Notes: generated by a model not told the origin, from the sequence alone. Numbered from the stretch's first letter, positions 14,555-24,594 are shown. The stretch: 51,247 nt of DNA from Bacteriovoracaceae bacterium (GCA_947446575.1 CANFHC010000022.1:1-51247), one strand, 5' to 3'. Numbers and translations are program-made.

Positions 14555-17210
14555 AGCTTTTAAATTGGATTAAGTTTTCGCGAAGGCTACTAATTTTCTC
14601 ACGAAGCTCAGCTTCATTTTGGCGAACTTCATCACGCACATTTTCTGGAGCGTTCTTCATGAAATTTTCATTGTTCATTTTAGCCTCATATTTTTTATAA
14701 TCAGCCTCTGTTTTCGTCAGTTCTTTTTCAAGGCGGGCAATCTGCTCTTTTAAATCGATAACACCTTCAAGGGGAACAAAAACTTCCGTATGTGTCGTTA
14801 TGTTCATGATTGATTTATTAGGGCGATTTAATTCTTTATTTCCAACTTTTAAATCTTTGACTCGTGCTAGTCCTTGGAAGTTTACTAGGTTGGCTCGGAA
14901 GTAATTTACAAGATCTTGATTGTCAGAAAAAAGTTCAACGTTAACTTCGTCTTTGGGTTTGATATTTACGCTAGCTCGAAGATTTCTGATGCTAGTTACG
15001 ACCTCAACAAATTTGTTCATTTGTTCTTGATCGTTTTTAAACTCAAGAGTGCTATCGTATTCCGGGTAATCTTGAGCAATTAATAAATCTTCATTAGCTT
15101 CTTTTAAGTGGGACCACAATTCTTCAGTAATGAATGGAGTAATTGGGTGAAGAAGAGCTAAGATTTTTCTGAAAACGAATTTTAAAACAGAAATTCTTTG
15201 TGCACGAACAGGCCCATTGTCCCCATTTAAAATATTTTTTGAAAGTTCGATGAACCATGAACAGTATTTGTCATAAACAAAAGAATAAACAGCTGCTGAA
15301 GCATCGTCGTAGCGATAAATCTCAAAAGACTCGTTCATTGCCTTTGCGGTTGTATTTAGTTCAGAAAGAATCCATCTTTCGTGGTGATCGAGCTTGCTCA
15401 AGTCAGAAATTTGAGCTGAGCCTGCTTGAAGATGTGGTTGAATAAAGCGGTAGGCGTTCCATACTTTATTGATGAAATTTCTGTAGCCACCAATTCTTTC
15501 TGGATCAAGATTAATTCCACGATTGTATCCTGCACCTGAAGCTAGAGAAAAACGGAAAGCATCTGTTCCGTATTGTTCGATCATATCAAATGGATCTATT
15601 CCATTTCCAAGTGATTTACTCATTTTTCTTCCAAGCTTATCGCGAACGATGGCGTGGATATAGACGTCTTTAAAAGGTACTTTGTTTTGAGTTTGCAGAG
15701 ACATCATCATCATGCGAGCTACCCAGAAAAAGATGATATCGAAGCCTGTTATTAGAACTGAATTGGGAAAAAATGTTTCGAATTTTTTTTCCTTCATCGC
15801 TTCTGCATTTGGCCAGCCTAATGTTGACATTGGCCAGAGTCCAGATGAGAACCATGTATCAAGTACGTCTGGATCTTGCTGAACATTTTTTGACTTACAC
15901 GTAGGGCATTCAGTATCCACTTGCTCACTTGCCCATTGGTGATTTTTGTCACAATAGAAAACTGGAATTTGGTGTCCCCACCAAAGTTGGCGCGATATGC
16001 ACCAGTCTTTTGGATCACGAAGCCAAGAAAAATATGTGTTCTCCCATTCTTTTGGAAAAAATTTAGTTTCTTCTGTTTCAACAGCAGCAACTGCGCGAGC
16101 ACTCATCTCTTTTACGTTTACGAACCATTGTTTTGAAATCATCGGCTCGATAACAACACCTGATCTTTCGCCGTGACCAACTGGGTGTACGTGTGCTTTT
16201 TTATCTAAAAGTAGTCCAAGTTCGTCTAGCTTTTTGGAAACAACATTACGGGCTACTTTAGCAGCTAATCCTTTAAACTCCATTCCTTGATCGTTAAGAG
16301 TTCCGTCAATGTTTAGGATGTTGATGATTGGAAGATTATGACGTTTTCCAATTTCAAAGTCATTGAAGTCGTGGCCTGGAGTTACTTTTAAACATCCAGT
16401 ACCTTTTTCAAGATCAACGTGTTCGTCACCGATGATAGGAACTTCGCGATTACAAAGAGGAATGATGGCCATTTTTCCGATGAGATGTTTGTAACGTTCA
16501 TCTTCTGGATTAACGGCAACAGCAGTATCACCAAAAAGTGTTTCTGGTCTTGTTGTTGCTACTTCTAGAGTTTCATCTGAGCCTTTGATTGCGTATTTAA
16601 TATGAAAAAAGTTTCCTTGAACATCTTTATGCTCTACTTCCGCGTCAGAAACAGCTGATTGTAAAGCTGGATCCCAATTTACGATATAGTCACTTTGATA
16701 AATAAGTTTTTGATTATAAAGATCAACGAAGAATTTTTTTACAGCTTGATTTGGAATAGGATCAAGAGTGAAAGTGAGGTAATCCCAATCACAGCTTGCT
16801 CCCATCGCACGTTGTTGATCCAGGATTGTATTTCCGTACTGCTCTTTCCATGCCCAGATTTTTTTTAGGAAATCTTCACGCGTGAAATCACGGCGAGTTT
16901 TTTTCTCTTCTTCCCAAACCATTTTTTCAACCACTGATTGAGTTGAAATTCCAGCATGGTCAAGACCAGGTAAGAAAAGCGTTTCGTATCCTTTCATTCT
17001 TTTAAAACGAATGAGTGTATCTTGAGTGGTAATATCGAGAGCGTGACCTGCATGTAATTTACCTGTTACGTTTGGAGGTGGAACAATAATGCAATATGCT
17101 TTATTGGCTTTACCTTTTTTAGGTTTGAAATATTTTCCTGCTTCCCAAGCTTTGTACCACTTTGCTTCAACTTCTGTAGGAGAGTAGGTTGTCGATAATT
17201 CTGTGCTCAT
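14553..17210 (-). CDS. valS: Valine--tRNA ligase
   Basis: This class I synthetase charges tRNA-Val. The HIGH-type motif is HAGH (residues 53-56, within PPPNVTGKLHAGH) and the KMSKS loop is at 529-533. The editing (CP1) domain lies between (about 190-340), and a C-terminal coiled-coil arm (about 820-885) is visible in the Glu/Lys-rich stretch. Length is 885 residues. It lies four bases after hisS in what looks like a long minus-strand operon and ends at the shared terminator. Confidence 0.98.
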   Translation of the reverse strand: MSTELSTTYSPTEVEAKWYKAWEAGKYFKPKKGKANKAYCIIVPPPNVTGKLHAGHALDITTQDTLIRFKRMKGYETLFLPGLDHAGISTQSVVEKMVWEEEKKTRRDFTREDFLKKIWAWKEQYGNTILDQQRAMGASCDWDYLTFTLDPIPNQAVKKFFVDLYNQKLIYQSDYIVNWDPALQSAVSDAEVEHKDVQGNFFHIKYAIKGSDETLEVATTRPETLFGDTAVAVNPEDERYKHLIGKMAIIPLCNREVPIIGDEHVDLEKGTGCLKVTPGHDFNDFEIGKRHNLPIINILNIDGTLNDQGMEFKGLAAKVARNVVSKKLDELGLLLDKKAHVHPVGHGERSGVVIEPMISKQWFVNVKEMSARAVAAVETEETKFFPKEWENTYFSWLRDPKDWCISRQLWWGHQIPVFYCDKNHQWASEQVDTECPTCKSKNVQQDPDVLDTWFSSGLWPMSTLGWPNAEAMKEKKFETFFPNSVLITGFDIIFFWVARMMMMSLQTQNKVPFKDVYIHAIVRDKLGRKMSKSLGNGIDPFDMIEQYGTDAFRFSLASGAGYNRGINLDPERIGGYRNFINKVWNAYRFIQPHLQAGSAQISDLSKLDHHERWILSELNTTAKAMNESFEIYRYDDASAAVYSFVYDKYCSWFIELSKNILNGDNGPVRAQRISVLKFVFRKILALLHPITPFITEELWSHLKEANEDLLIAQDYPEYDSTLEFKNDQEQMNKFVEVVTSIRNLRASVNIKPKDEVNVELFSDNQDLVNYFRANLVNFQGLARVKDLKVGNKELNRPNKSIMNITTHTEVFVPLEGVIDLKEQIARLEKELTKTEADYKKYEAKMNNENFMKNAPENVRDEVRQNEAELREKISSLRENLIQFKS

Positions 17211-17214
17211 ATAA

Positions 17215-18525
17215 TTATGCCTTAATGATTTTTAAAATCGCCTCTAGATCTGCTAGATCAAGAGAGTGTTGTTCTTTTGTTTCTAAGTTTTTTAACTGGA
17301 TTTGATTTTTTGCAAGCTCATCGCTTCCCATGAGAGTGACGAATTTCACGCCTTTTTTCTCAGCGGTTGGAAAAACTTTTTTAAATTTTAGCGCTTCTAA
17401 GCTAGTGACAATTTTTAATCCGTTTTTACGAAGAGATTGAGCAAGTTTTAATGTTGCATCCAATCCGTCGTCTTCTTGGAAAGTAACAAAAACGTCGTTG
17501 ACTGGAATTTCTAAATTAGGGAGAAGTTTGTGAACTTCAAGAAAGTCTCTTAACGTTACATCACCTAAGCCAAATCCAACTCCAGAAAGGGGGTCTTCAT
17601 TAAAAATCTGAAGAAGGTTAGCGTACGCTCCACCACCACAAAGGGCCCTGCGGTTATCCGGGTGTTTATCGAAAATTTCAAAAACAATTCCAGTATAATA
17701 ATCCAGACCTCGTACTATTGTCGGATCATATTTTAAGTATTCAGTAAGATTTGCTTTTTCTGTAAATTCAACAAAGCTTGAAAAAGCAGTAGCAATTTCA
17801 GTTTGATCATTTTTTTCTAAAAAACTTTTTACACCTTCAAATGTCGATAATTGCAGATAATGGTAAAAAATATTTTCCGCAATTGTATCAAGACCAACTT
17901 CAGAAACCATTTTATGAAGAGCTTCGTGAGTGATCTTTTTTGCTTTATCCACTATTTTATATAAGCGATAAGTTTGAGCGTCTGTCGCTTTCATCATGTT
18001 TTTGAAAACAGCATCAACAATTGCTCTGTCGTTTAAAAGGATTTCAAAGTGCGAGCTGCTGGCTCCGTAATTTTGGAAAAGTTCAACGGCCACTTGGAGG
18101 ATTTCAACTTCGCCTAAACGCCCAGGTGTTCCGAAAACATCACAGTTTAATTGCCAATGCTCGCGAACGCGTCCACGTTGGGGTTTTTCATATCTCATTA
18201 AATTTGGAATAGAAAACCAACGAAGAGGCTTGCTTTGTTCACGGTGAACTTGGGCGACCATCCGAGCTAGAGTAGGAGTCATTTCGGGTCTAATTGCAAC
18301 AAAACGTTCACCACGGTCAGTGAATGAATAAATTTGTTCGTTGATTAATTCTTCACCAGACTTTGCTTTATACAGTTCGACTTCTTCTAGCAGTGGTCCG
18401 TCGTATGATTCATAACCAAAACTTTCTGCCGTTTTTGTCATGACCGTAAATAAATAATCGCGGACTCTTTTATCTTTAGGGAAAAAGTCACGAGTACCAC
18501 GGTAAGGTTGTTTATTAAGGGCCAT
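17215..18525 (-). CDS. hisS: Histidine--tRNA ligase
   Basis: This class II synthetase charges tRNA-His. It shows PYRGTRDF near the N-terminus, the motif-2 region RRGRVREHWQLNCDVFG-like stretch (here after RYEKPQRG), and the HisRS signature RGLDYYTG. An anticodon-binding domain forms the C-terminal 95 or so residues. Two in-frame ATGs occur, at 18531 and 18525; AGGA is seven bases from the second and nearly touches the first, so 18525 is preferred (436 residues). It is followed by valS after four bases. Confidence 0.96.
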   Translation of the reverse strand: MALNKQPYRGTRDFFPKDKRVRDYLFTVMTKTAESFGYESYDGPLLEEVELYKAKSGEELINEQIYSFTDRGERFVAIRPEMTPTLARMVAQVHREQSKPLRWFSIPNLMRYEKPQRGRVREHWQLNCDVFGTPGRLGEVEILQVAVELFQNYGASSSHFEILLNDRAIVDAVFKNMMKATDAQTYRLYKIVDKAKKITHEALHKMVSEVGLDTIAENIFYHYLQLSTFEGVKSFLEKNDQTEIATAFSSFVEFTEKANLTEYLKYDPTIVRGLDYYTGIVFEIFDKHPDNRRALCGGGAYANLLQIFNEDPLSGVGFGLGDVTLRDFLEVHKLLPNLEIPVNDVFVTFQEDDGLDATLKLAQSLRKNGLKIVTSLEALKFKKVFPTAEKKGVKFVTLMGSDELAKNQIQLKNLETKEQHSLDLADLEAILKIIKA

Positions 18526-18578
18526 AATCATTTCCTAGAAAAGAGTATTTTCAGAGGAAAAATTTAACACGTTTAGGG

Positions 18579-19481
18579 TCAAAAGTCTTGTAGCCAGTCG
18601 GCATCATTGCTAGGTTTTGGTAAATTTTTGAGGTTTACAGGAGCATTGTCGTCATTGAGCCAATCTTCTTTACTAGGTTCAGGTAAAGCTAGCTCAGTTT
18701 TACCTTCATCAGTAATTGGAGCAAGGATGTCTTCAACAGTTTTCTCCTTTTTAGCTGGAGTTGGAGTTTTCTTCATAATTTCTTTTCGAGCAAAAAACTT
18801 TAAGCCTTTCGGTGATTTTAAAAGTGCCGGAATTGCATCTCTGGATGAGTTTTTGGCCATGAGGAAAAAACTTTCTTCGATATTTTTTAAAGCTTCAATC
18901 ATAACTGGAATAAGTTCATTTTTTAAAACTTCTATAAAGTCTGGAGTGTCAGGATTTATCTTTGAAACCCAACGATTGAGAAGCTGAACCTTTTTATCAA
19001 TTTTTTTATATTCCAATTTTTCTAAACGACCATTGTTTTTTTGTAAAAGGTAATCTTTATAATTTGCCGTGGCCAACAGTGCTTCACAGTCATGAAGTAA
19101 GGCGTCTAAAATCCATGAAATGAATGGATCATTAGATTTCTTAATAGCAGCTTTTAATGTTTTTAAAGAATCACCATCTATTGAGGCCTTAGGATAAACG
19201 TCATTAGATTTTAAGAGCGTTTTATAAATTTCTATTTTTCCAATTAAAAAGATGTCTTCTTTGTTCAAGACTCTGGCGTAAGTGTCTATCGCCAAAATAT
19301 GAGAAAGTAGATTTTCGTGATCAATTATCTCATTTTCTTCTAAACTATCAATAAGAAGATTTAGCTCTAATGGAAGATCTTTTGAGCCTTGTATTTTGAA
19401 GGGTATAGTTTTTTCTTGTTCTTGCGAAAAAGAAAATATTGGAAAAAATAAAATAATTAAGGTTAGAAAAAATTTATTCAT
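18579..19481 (-). CDS. Secreted protein of unknown function, third of three in the etfD-hisS operon
   Basis: No family recognised. A signal peptide is evident (about residues 1-19, ending FSFS before QEQEK). The mature part (about 280 residues) is mostly helical and charged, followed by a Pro- and Asp-rich C-terminal tail with acidic WLNDD and WLQDF repeats: EDWLNDDNAP and NDADWLQDF near the end. Its start overlaps the upstream gene by eight bases, implying translational coupling; hisS starts 53 bases downstream. It is probably periplasmic and may work with the two genes upstream of it. Confidence 0.72.
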   Translation of the reverse strand: MNKFFLTLIILFFPIFSFSQEQEKTIPFKIQGSKDLPLELNLLIDSLEENEIIDHENLLSHILAIDTYARVLNKEDIFLIGKIEIYKTLLKSNDVYPKASIDGDSLKTLKAAIKKSNDPFISWILDALLHDCEALLATANYKDYLLQKNNGRLEKLEYKKIDKKVQLLNRWVSKINPDTPDFIEVLKNELIPVMIEALKNIEESFFLMAKNSSRDAIPALLKSPKGLKFFARKEIMKKTPTPAKKEKTVEDILAPITDEGKTELALPEPSKEDWLNDDNAPVNLKNLPKPSNDADWLQDF

Positions 19482-20598
19482 CTTCTAAATCTTTCTCCAC
19501 TTCTTCTTTTTCTTTAGTTGTTGATTGGGTTTTTTTTACAGCATCTGGTTTTGCTTTTAAAGTATCAACATTTTTAAAATCAACTTCACCTTTAACAATA
19601 AAGTATTTTCCTTTTTCTTCGGTCAAAAGAGTACCGTCCATATTTATGATATTGTTTATTGTCTTCATTTCGGAAAGTTGAGTTAGAGATTTAGTCGTGA
19701 AGTTTAAATCAACTATATCAAAGCTTGGATTGTTTACACTTCCAGTATTTTTAATAAAGGCAATATTAGATTTATCAAAATCACAAACTAAATGACCCAG
19801 ATCATTCAAATCTGACTTATAAATGGTTTCTCTTTTAGCAAAATCCTTAATTGGGAGATTGCTTTTAGCTATTGAACTGCCAATGTTGCTTCCATGAATA
19901 CCAAAAGTGGCCATCACTAAATTTTCATTATGAAGACAAATTTCTGCTTTCATCATTACACTTTGAGCTTTGAAAATTATTTCACTTTTAGCGGTGTTAC
20001 GTTTAAATTCCAAAACCCCAAAAGAGCCATTTTCGCTTAGGTCTGTATAATAAACTGTATTGTCATCACTCATAAGTACTTGTGGTAGAAAATAAGGATT
20101 TATACGATTATTCAGCTTGATTGAAAATTTTAAAGCAGAGTTTGTCGTATTCTCAAAATATAATATTTTAGTGTATGGGTCATAATACGAAAGCCAATTA
20201 TCGTTGAGTAGGAGAGTTGGGCTCATACCCATTCCAAGTTCTCTTGGAACACTTTCACCGTAATTAACAAGATAAATTTTTTCTTTAGCCCGCAAAGAGT
20301 AAAAATTATTAAAATTTTGGTTTTGAAGAATAATTATTTTTTTTCGAGCTGGGCTAGCAAAAAGTGTGTATTGTGTTCCAATATCACCCTTAATCATTTC
20401 TTGAACTTTATAATTGGTTGAAAAAAGTAAACTCCCTGAACGCTTTTGATAATAAGTAAACTTTCCATCTTGCGAGAGAAAACGAATATTATTAATCGCT
20501 TGTTTGGCCATGAGTTCTGGCAAAGCTATTTTAGCTTTAACTGAGTTAAAGCTAATCAGAGTTAACAAAAAAATTAGAGCACTATTTTTTAATGCCAT
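19474..20598 (-). CDS. Secreted protein of unknown function, possibly beta-propeller-like
   Basis: No family recognised. The signal peptide (about residues 1-22, ending VKA) is followed by about 320 residues with repeated short beta-strand patterns (for example YTLFASPARKKIIIL, KIYLVNYGES, TVYYTDLSENG), suggesting a TolB-like or other propeller. A Lys/Glu-rich tail ends the protein. It overlaps both neighbours by 8-17 bases. The propeller idea rests only on the look of the repeats. Confidence 0.7.
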   Translation of the reverse strand: MALKNSALIFLLTLISFNSVKAKIALPELMAKQAINNIRFLSQDGKFTYYQKRSGSLLFSTNYKVQEMIKGDIGTQYTLFASPARKKIIILQNQNFNNFYSLRAKEKIYLVNYGESVPRELGMGMSPTLLLNDNWLSYYDPYTKILYFENTTNSALKFSIKLNNRINPYFLPQVLMSDDNTVYYTDLSENGSFGVLEFKRNTAKSEIIFKAQSVMMKAEICLHNENLVMATFGIHGSNIGSSIAKSNLPIKDFAKRETIYKSDLNDLGHLVCDFDKSNIAFIKNTGSVNNPSFDIVDLNFTTKSLTQLSEMKTINNIINMDGTLLTEEKGKYFIVKGEVDFKNVDTLKAKPDAVKKTQSTTKEKEEVEKDLEDE

Positions 20599-22471
20599 AA
20601 AGTGTCCAAGTTCCTAGTGGGTGAAGTTCACGATGAGCGCTTACCGAATTGAAAATATTTTGCCATAAAACCAATCGAGGTGAGTGTAGATCGTCGATTG
20701 CTGACCGAAGTACAATCCAAGTTTCTGCATTTTTTAAAACGTATCCGTCGACAATAAAGGGCATTGGATGGCATTGATTCATTACTGTTCTTTGGAACTC
20801 TTCAGGGATGAGGTCCTCAACACAACCAACACCATGGATGATTCCATTAGGGATTTTATCGAGGTAAAATTTCATATCTGTTAGATTCTTTATTGTCCTT
20901 CCTTGGGTTCCCTTTACTTCATTGATCATGTTCAAAAATGAATAACGTTCATTAATGAAAGCAGTTGGGAAATAATCAAAGATCGGTTTTCCAATAAATT
21001 TAATATCAGTTAAGGGCTTTTCTTCCCAAATTACTTTCTTATTGCAAGATAGAGTTGTGCAAGTTTCTGCATCATAAACAATAAAACAACCAAATTTAAA
21101 TTCTGAACGTAGAGGATTGTAAGTTTTTGAGTCTACAATTCGGCATTTCGTTTTTGCAGGTGCTCCTTTTTGCTGATAAAGAATTTTAGCAACAACTTGA
21201 TCTTCGCTCATTAGCTCTTCTTCGCGTGATCCTGGAATATAAGGAACACACATTTCTTTTTCTGAAATATGGTTCATATAACAAATTTTAAGTGGCCACC
21301 CCTCTTCATGCTTGATATCGAAATTAAGACGAGCAAAAGTATAGCTTGCTTCACCTGCACATGTTTCTTTATTGGTCACAATGGTTTTGGGAGCAAAATG
21401 ATTAACAAGGCGATGAATATTTGTGATGGCTTCGTTATCTACATTTCCAGGACAGTCTTGATAATTGGTAATTAGTTTTGATTTGTTGAGTGCCTCTGAA
21501 AGTGTGTTGCAGTTTTGTAACGGAAAATCAGCAGGAAATTTTTTAATTCCCTTGGTCTCACAAATAGTTGGCTCACTATTAAATTTAGCAGCGCAATTTT
21601 TTAAATCAGCAGGTGTTGCTGAAATTTTACCTAAAATGTTTTGACACTTGTAGCTCAACTTATAAGTAGGTACTTCGCCCGTTATGATTTTGCTCCAAAC
21701 GTCGCTTTTTAAATAATTTTCACAAAAACGATCAGGAGTAATTAGGTTATTGCAAAGATTGTCCATATAGGTTCTTTGAAATGCTGGAATTTTACTTTTG
21801 TAAAATTCTATCTGCTTAGTGCTTTTAGATTTTTTTAAAGTTTGCTGTAGACGGCATATGTAAGGGGTAAATGAGTTTTCAAGCCACTCTTTATGAATGC
21901 TTTCGCAATCATTTTTATTTTTTGGTACAGAAAATTTTATTCCTTCTACTGTTTTCGCAAAATTAACTTCGTTGAACAGCGTAGAGAATTCTCGATTATT
22001 GAGACATTTTTTCTTATAGATTTGATCAAAAAAATCTTCTCTGGCCATAGCGGCACTTTCTGTTAGGTTTTCTTTGTTTTTAAAATTGATAAAAATTGAA
22101 TTAACATCACCTTCAGAAGTTTTTAATAAATTATTCTCAAGGGAGGATAAAAATTTACATTCATCGTTAGAAATTAGCCTTAAGTAGCGATCATCAGAAT
22201 GAAAAATAATTGAGCGCATAAATTGCGGATCAATTTTAATTTCTTTTAATTCAGAAAGATCATTTACAACTTTTAAATTAGATTGAATTTTGCTTTTGTT
22301 TTGGTCGTATTGTTTACGATGAACATCTAGAAGGCGCTCTAAACTCTCGATCATGCCTGGATTACTTTGAACTTGAGAAAAGGCCTTACCGCTAAATGCA
22401 ATAAGGCCTGCAAGTATATAGATCTTACAAAACTGAGCGAGCAAGAATTGAGGCGATGTCTTCAACTTCAA
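20582..22471 (-). CDS. Large cysteine-rich secreted protein, unknown function
   Basis: No family recognised. An N-terminal hydrophobic stretch (ILAGLIAFSGKAFS) looks like a signal peptide, and more than 20 cysteines are spread over the 629-residue protein, so it is probably disulfide-bonded in the periplasm or outside the cell. The frame opens with TTG codons only (22471, 22465, 22444). The first is listed, but 22444 gives a more ordinary signal peptide. Either start overlaps the end of the Fe-S oxidoreductase gene (by up to 47 bases). Two coupled secreted proteins follow it. Confidence 0.7.
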   Translation of the reverse strand: MKLKTSPQFLLAQFCKIYILAGLIAFSGKAFSQVQSNPGMIESLERLLDVHRKQYDQNKSKIQSNLKVVNDLSELKEIKIDPQFMRSIIFHSDDRYLRLISNDECKFLSSLENNLLKTSEGDVNSIFINFKNKENLTESAAMAREDFFDQIYKKKCLNNREFSTLFNEVNFAKTVEGIKFSVPKNKNDCESIHKEWLENSFTPYICRLQQTLKKSKSTKQIEFYKSKIPAFQRTYMDNLCNNLITPDRFCENYLKSDVWSKIITGEVPTYKLSYKCQNILGKISATPADLKNCAAKFNSEPTICETKGIKKFPADFPLQNCNTLSEALNKSKLITNYQDCPGNVDNEAITNIHRLVNHFAPKTIVTNKETCAGEASYTFARLNFDIKHEEGWPLKICYMNHISEKEMCVPYIPGSREEELMSEDQVVAKILYQQKGAPAKTKCRIVDSKTYNPLRSEFKFGCFIVYDAETCTTLSCNKKVIWEEKPLTDIKFIGKPIFDYFPTAFINERYSFLNMINEVKGTQGRTIKNLTDMKFYLDKIPNGIIHGVGCVEDLIPEEFQRTVMNQCHPMPFIVDGYVLKNAETWIVLRSAIDDLHSPRLVLWQNIFNSVSAHRELHPLGTWTLYGIKK

Positions 22472-24452
22472 GGTTTTCTGTTTCCTTCAGATGAGCTTTA
22501 GACGAATTAAAGTTAATCATACAATAAGAACATGCTGTGGCCAATTTGTTAACTTCTTTCTCTCCAATATCTTTTAGTCGGTTGTTAGCAATATGCTCTC
22601 CTTCCGGAAGTTCATACCACATATTTCCTCCTCCCATTCCGCAGCAAAGGGCCTTGTCTTTATTGCGTTCCATTTCCTTAATCTCAATTCCTTGAATTGC
22701 CTTTAGGATTGCTCTTGGAGCATTATACTGACCGTGGTGACGGCCTAAATAACATGGATCATGGAAAGTTAGTTTTTCATCGATACGTTTGTATGGTTGA
22801 AGTTTTCCTTTATCGATTAAATCAGCCAAAAGTTCAGTGTGGTGAAGTGTTTCAAATACACCGTCTTCAAATTTAGCATATTCTTTTCCAATCGTGTGAA
22901 GACAATGAGGGCAATGAGTAACAACTTTACCAAAGTCGTATTGTCTCATATTCGCAATATTTTCAATGGCGATTTCATAGAATGAATATTCATCCCCAAA
23001 TCTTCTTACTGGGTCACCATTACATTTTTCAGTTTTTCCCATGACTGCGAAGCTGACACCAGCTTTTTTCATCATAGCAATTGTATCCTTAACAACTTTT
23101 TGGTTTGATCCATCGTATGAACCAGCGCAACCAACGTAGTAAAGATAATCAACTTTTTTCCCCGCTTCTATAACAGGAATATTTAAACCATCGGCCCATT
23201 TAAAACGATCATGTTGAGCAATTCCCCAAGGGTTACCTTGGTTTTTGATTTTATTAACTGCGTCCGCAGCAGCAGGTGGAATATCTCCTAGAGTAAGAGC
23301 TTTGTAGCGTTTTGCTTCCATGATTATATTGACGTGTTCAATATTGGCTGGACACTCTTCCATACAAGCGCCACAAGTTGTACAAGCATCAAGTTCATTA
23401 GAGGTAAACAGTGGAGTGTCTCCCCAGATGTCTGCATCTTTTTCACCTTTTTCAGCTGTGGCAAATGCAAGGTCGCGAGTCTTTGTAATGATCGTTTTTG
23501 GATCAAGACTTTTGCCAGCTAGATTTGCAGGGCATACTTGTGTACAGCGGCCACACTCGACGCAAGTAAGTAAATCAAGATTATTTTTTAGAGAAAGTTC
23601 AGATAATTTTCCCAAGCCAAATGTTTCAGCATTTTCGTTTTCAAAATTCATTGGCATTAAAACTGCACCTCTTCTGGCCGGAGTTACAAGAGCTGCAAAT
23701 GGTAAAGTTATTACGTGCGAAAATTTTGTATATCCAAAACTAGCAATGAACACCATCGTGTTAATCATGTGGAGAAACCATAAGGTTCTGTATGTGAAAG
23801 CCAAGCTCATATCGCTCATGTTAATTTTTGATAGTACGAGAGCAATAATCCAACCAACAGGAGACCAGCGCATTTCATTTATTGGAAAATTATTACCAAC
23901 AATTCGAAGTCCTTCAATTAAGTAACCAGCTACGACCAATGCAATAAGCATCGAGTACATATAAAGTTCTTGTTTTGGTTTTGTTGCTTTTAAATAAGCC
24001 GGGCGGTCTACATAGCGTCTCTTGTAAGCTAGAGCTAAACCTAAAAGCACCATAATCCCAGCGATATCTGATAGGAAAGACAAAATGATATATGTATTTC
24101 CTTGAAAAATTTTGAGTGGTGTATCAGCGTGAATTGCTACGACATCAGTAGTGATCCATAAAATGAGAAATCCATAAAAAATTAAACCATGAAAAATAGC
24201 GACGTTTTTAAAACGAGGAACTTTTCCTGTAAAAAAAAGTGTGTGAAAGAATTTTAAAACGTTTGGCTCTTTTGGAATTAATTTTTCCAGGGCCCCAATT
24301 CCTTCACCTTTTGTAACGAAAAGAATTTTGTTGTAAATTCCTTTGAGCATTACTGTCACGCTGGTGAAAAAAAGAATGTACATTAACAACTTAAATGAAT
24401 GTGGAATATTCCACATAACTTCTCTTGTGGCGAGTGTCGCTACATCTCCCAT
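22425..24452 (-). CDS. etfD: Membrane-bound Fe-S oxidoreductase, EtfD-like
   Basis: The N-terminal 270 residues hold about six transmembrane helices of the nitrate-reductase-gamma type. Two [4Fe-4S] ferredoxin motifs follow: CVECGRCTQVCP with cysteines 297, 300, 303 and 307, and CTTCGACMEECP with 357, 360, 363 and 367. Two CCG domains (VGCAGSYDG, HCPHCLHT; CCGMGGGNMW, CSYCMIN) complete the heterodisulfide-reductase-like architecture. Related proteins (EtfD of mycobacteria) pass electrons from electron-transferring flavoprotein, and so from fatty-acid oxidation, to menaquinone. GGGGGA precedes the ATG. It heads the minus-strand operon behind a promoter overlapped by an inverted repeat. EtfAB are not in the window, so the symbol is by resemblance. 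Confidence 0.82.
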   Translation of the reverse strand: MGDVATLATREVMWNIPHSFKLLMYILFFTSVTVMLKGIYNKILFVTKGEGIGALEKLIPKEPNVLKFFHTLFFTGKVPRFKNVAIFHGLIFYGFLILWITTDVVAIHADTPLKIFQGNTYIILSFLSDIAGIMVLLGLALAYKRRYVDRPAYLKATKPKQELYMYSMLIALVVAGYLIEGLRIVGNNFPINEMRWSPVGWIIALVLSKINMSDMSLAFTYRTLWFLHMINTMVFIASFGYTKFSHVITLPFAALVTPARRGAVLMPMNFENENAETFGLGKLSELSLKNNLDLLTCVECGRCTQVCPANLAGKSLDPKTIITKTRDLAFATAEKGEKDADIWGDTPLFTSNELDACTTCGACMEECPANIEHVNIIMEAKRYKALTLGDIPPAAADAVNKIKNQGNPWGIAQHDRFKWADGLNIPVIEAGKKVDYLYYVGCAGSYDGSNQKVVKDTIAMMKKAGVSFAVMGKTEKCNGDPVRRFGDEYSFYEIAIENIANMRQYDFGKVVTHCPHCLHTIGKEYAKFEDGVFETLHHTELLADLIDKGKLQPYKRIDEKLTFHDPCYLGRHHGQYNAPRAILKAIQGIEIKEMERNKDKALCCGMGGGNMWYELPEGEHIANNRLKDIGEKEVNKLATACSYCMINFNSSKAHLKETENLEVEDIASILARSVL

Positions 24453-24473
24453 AATTTCCCCCGAGTAATTTGA

Positions 24474-24520
24474 TCAACTATCTGCTGTTTTTCTTTTAAT
24501 AGGATAGTTGAGAATCGCAA
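24474..24520 (-). promoter_or_regulatory. Candidate etfD promoter with overlapping inverted repeat (operator or leader hairpin)
   Basis: On the minus strand TTGCGA (24520-24515) and TAAAAG (24498-24493) are 16 bases apart. A perfect nine-base inverted repeat, TCAACTATC (24474-24482) and GATAGTTGA (24503-24511), places one half in the promoter spacer and the other just past the predicted start. This is a plausible repressor operator. If the start site is further upstream it would instead form an RNA hairpin. Confidence 0.5.
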
Positions 24521-24594
24521 AGAATTAAATGAGAAATTCATCTAATTAAGGCATAATAAATCAGACACTATTCACCCTTGTTTTGAGTTGAAGA

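Noticed and set aside
23320-23925. 201-residue open frame on the plus strand
   Set aside because: It lies wholly antisense within the etfD-like gene, whose Fe-S motifs are unmistakable, and it has no start signal or family features.
24567-24594. TTCACCCTTG resembling an RpoH -35 before the lipoprotein gene
   Set aside because: It ends under 20 bases from the start codon and has no matching -10 element, so it cannot drive the gene.
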